Shown here: one piece after another, positions 63,287 to 64,000 of the stretch
Numbering within the stretch: position 1 is the stretch's first letter
Layout of the letters: every line of letters begins with the position of its first letter
Assembly: GCF_902728235.1 (NCBI RefSeq)
Contig: NZ_CACVBO010000001.1
Location: 3,922,900-3,986,899, forward strand
Length of the DNA: 64,000 nt
Direction: 5' to 3'
Origin: Lentimonas sp. CC4
Lineage (GTDB): Bacteria; Verrucomicrobiota; Verrucomicrobiia; Opitutales; Coraliomargaritaceae
Notes under the pieces: model-generated
Told to the model about the DNA's origin: nothing
The model's input: the letters and a program-made list of their open reading frames with translations, nothing else
Databases searched by the model: none
Position numbers and translations under genes: made by a program

Positions 63287-63521
63287 TAACGCAGTTTTGT
63301 AGTATGGAGATTATTGTTTGTTTGTGTCGCTGCGCGCTTTCTCGGCGAAGCAAGGCGCTGCTAGCAGCGTCAGAAGACTTAAAAGGACTGTGTGGCGGAC
63401 TCGTATATTGCCAGTTCGTGCGGCGATCATTGCTCGGGTGCGTAAAGTAACCGGAGCTTTTAAAATTTTCGCGGGCGATGGATTGGAATATGTTACGCAT
63501 GGTTTAAAGGTTCCCTGGGGA

Positions 63522-63995
63522 TTAAAGACCGAAACGCTGGAAGACAGCAGCACGAGCAGTGGAATCACTTGGACCGCCAGCGAGGGCTGCATCACGAAGT
63601 TCTTCACTGTAGATATTGAATGTGGACATCATCCCGAGAAGGACGGCGCCCTTTCCGATTTGAGCATGCTTGATTAATTTTTCGTTCAAATTAATGCGGC
63701 CCTGCTTGTCGCAACTAAAGCTGTGAGCCATCGCCATAAACTCAGCGACCATACGCTGACCTTCGACGTCACTCATCTTGATTTGAGAAATCGTCTCTTC
63801 GAGTTGAGCGATCATCTTCGGCGCAAGCACACGAACATATGCCTCTGAACCCTCTTCAACACTTGGAATAGCGAGAAATTGATTTTCCGAAGCATCCCCC
63901 TTTGGACGCCACGCAGCAGGGATCGTAAGACGACCTTTGTCGTCTACGCTGTGGCGAAATTCGCCAATAAATCCTGCTGTTGTAAATAAACCCAT
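63522..63995 (-). CDS. mraZ: Transcriptional regulator MraZ
   Basis: 157 residues with two AbrB-like SpoVT/MraZ repeats: [20 protein letters not shown] and [20 protein letters not shown]. MraZ binds direct repeats upstream of itself and represses the dcw cluster in several bacteria. Its promoter lies outside the window. A 235-base gap without a convincing gene separates it from rsmH (63287-63521). Confidence 0.94.
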   Translation of the reverse strand: MGLFTTAGFIGEFRHSVDDKGRLTIPAAWRPKGDASENQFLAIPSVEEGSEAYVRVLAPKMIAQLEETISQIKMSDVEGQRMVAEFMAMAHSFSCDKQGRINLNEKLIKHAQIGKGAVLLGMMSTFNIYSEELRDAALAGGPSDSTARAAVFQRFGL

Positions 63996-64000
63996 GTGCA

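Noticed and set aside
63311..63420. Signal-peptide-like frame (HTVLLSLLTLLAAPCFAEKA) between mraZ and rsmH
   Set aside because: It has no start codon of its own in frame and only opens from inside mraZ; kept as a gap without a gene.
63270..63500. 76-codon frame overlapping the rsmH start
   Set aside because: No family, no membrane segment, and it overlaps the well-supported rsmH start.

Overview
The window looks like chromosomal DNA of a member of the Verrucomicrobiota, most likely class Opitutia (Coraliomargarita/Puniceicoccus type). This is inferred from gene content and order: a compact division and cell-wall (dcw) cluster with a fused murC-murB gene, a diverged ftsZ, DUF3568-like and SHD1-like exported proteins, and intergenic DNA full of short palindromic and heptamer repeats. 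No rRNA, tRNA, prophage, CRISPR array or full-size insertion sequence was found.

Left part (1-31.7 kb), mostly plus strand. It holds an mgtE pair (cytosolic paralogue plus transporter), a decayed relBE toxin-antitoxin locus, leuB, a small GxxExxY (PD-(D/E)xK-type) gene lying between inverted repeats, and alaS. Next is a four-gene run of two roadblock-like proteins, a degenerate NtrC-like protein and amt. Then come nudix, LysM, DedA-like, xseA, a lipoprotein, a pfkB kinase, proA, rlmN (minus), radC, a methyltransferase (minus), a TolQ-like/coiled-coil envelope pair, rpsA (minus), a DUF2288 protein, an exported protein and dinB.

Middle part (31.7-44 kb). Between dinB and a DUF721/DciA-like gene lie three related hairpin units that look like minus-strand small RNAs. 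They are followed by thyA-folA, a Na/phosphate symporter with PPK2, a DUF805 protein, an EamA transporter, a trypsin-like protease, a Sco-type copper protein with a His/Met-rich partner, and a lipoprotein with an FG-GAP-like propeller.

Right part (44-64 kb), all minus strand: the dcw cluster, read from the right edge as mraZ, rsmH, ftsL-like, a small ORF, ftsI, murE, murF, mraY, murD, a LysM lipoprotein, ftsW, murG, murC-murB, ddl, ftsQ, ftsA, ftsZ. It should build meso-DAP peptidoglycan precursors and the divisome.

The most unusual signals are: (1) a family of elements whose ends carry three CACGAA-like units at 10-bp spacing; one copy contains only a GxxExxY nuclease-like gene whose start and stop lie in the repeats, and another split relE with a 5-bp target duplication; (2) the tandem small-RNA array at 31.7-32.4 kb; (3) the operon of roadblock proteins, a pseudo-NtrC protein and amt; (4) an FtsZ lacking the second T7-loop aspartate.
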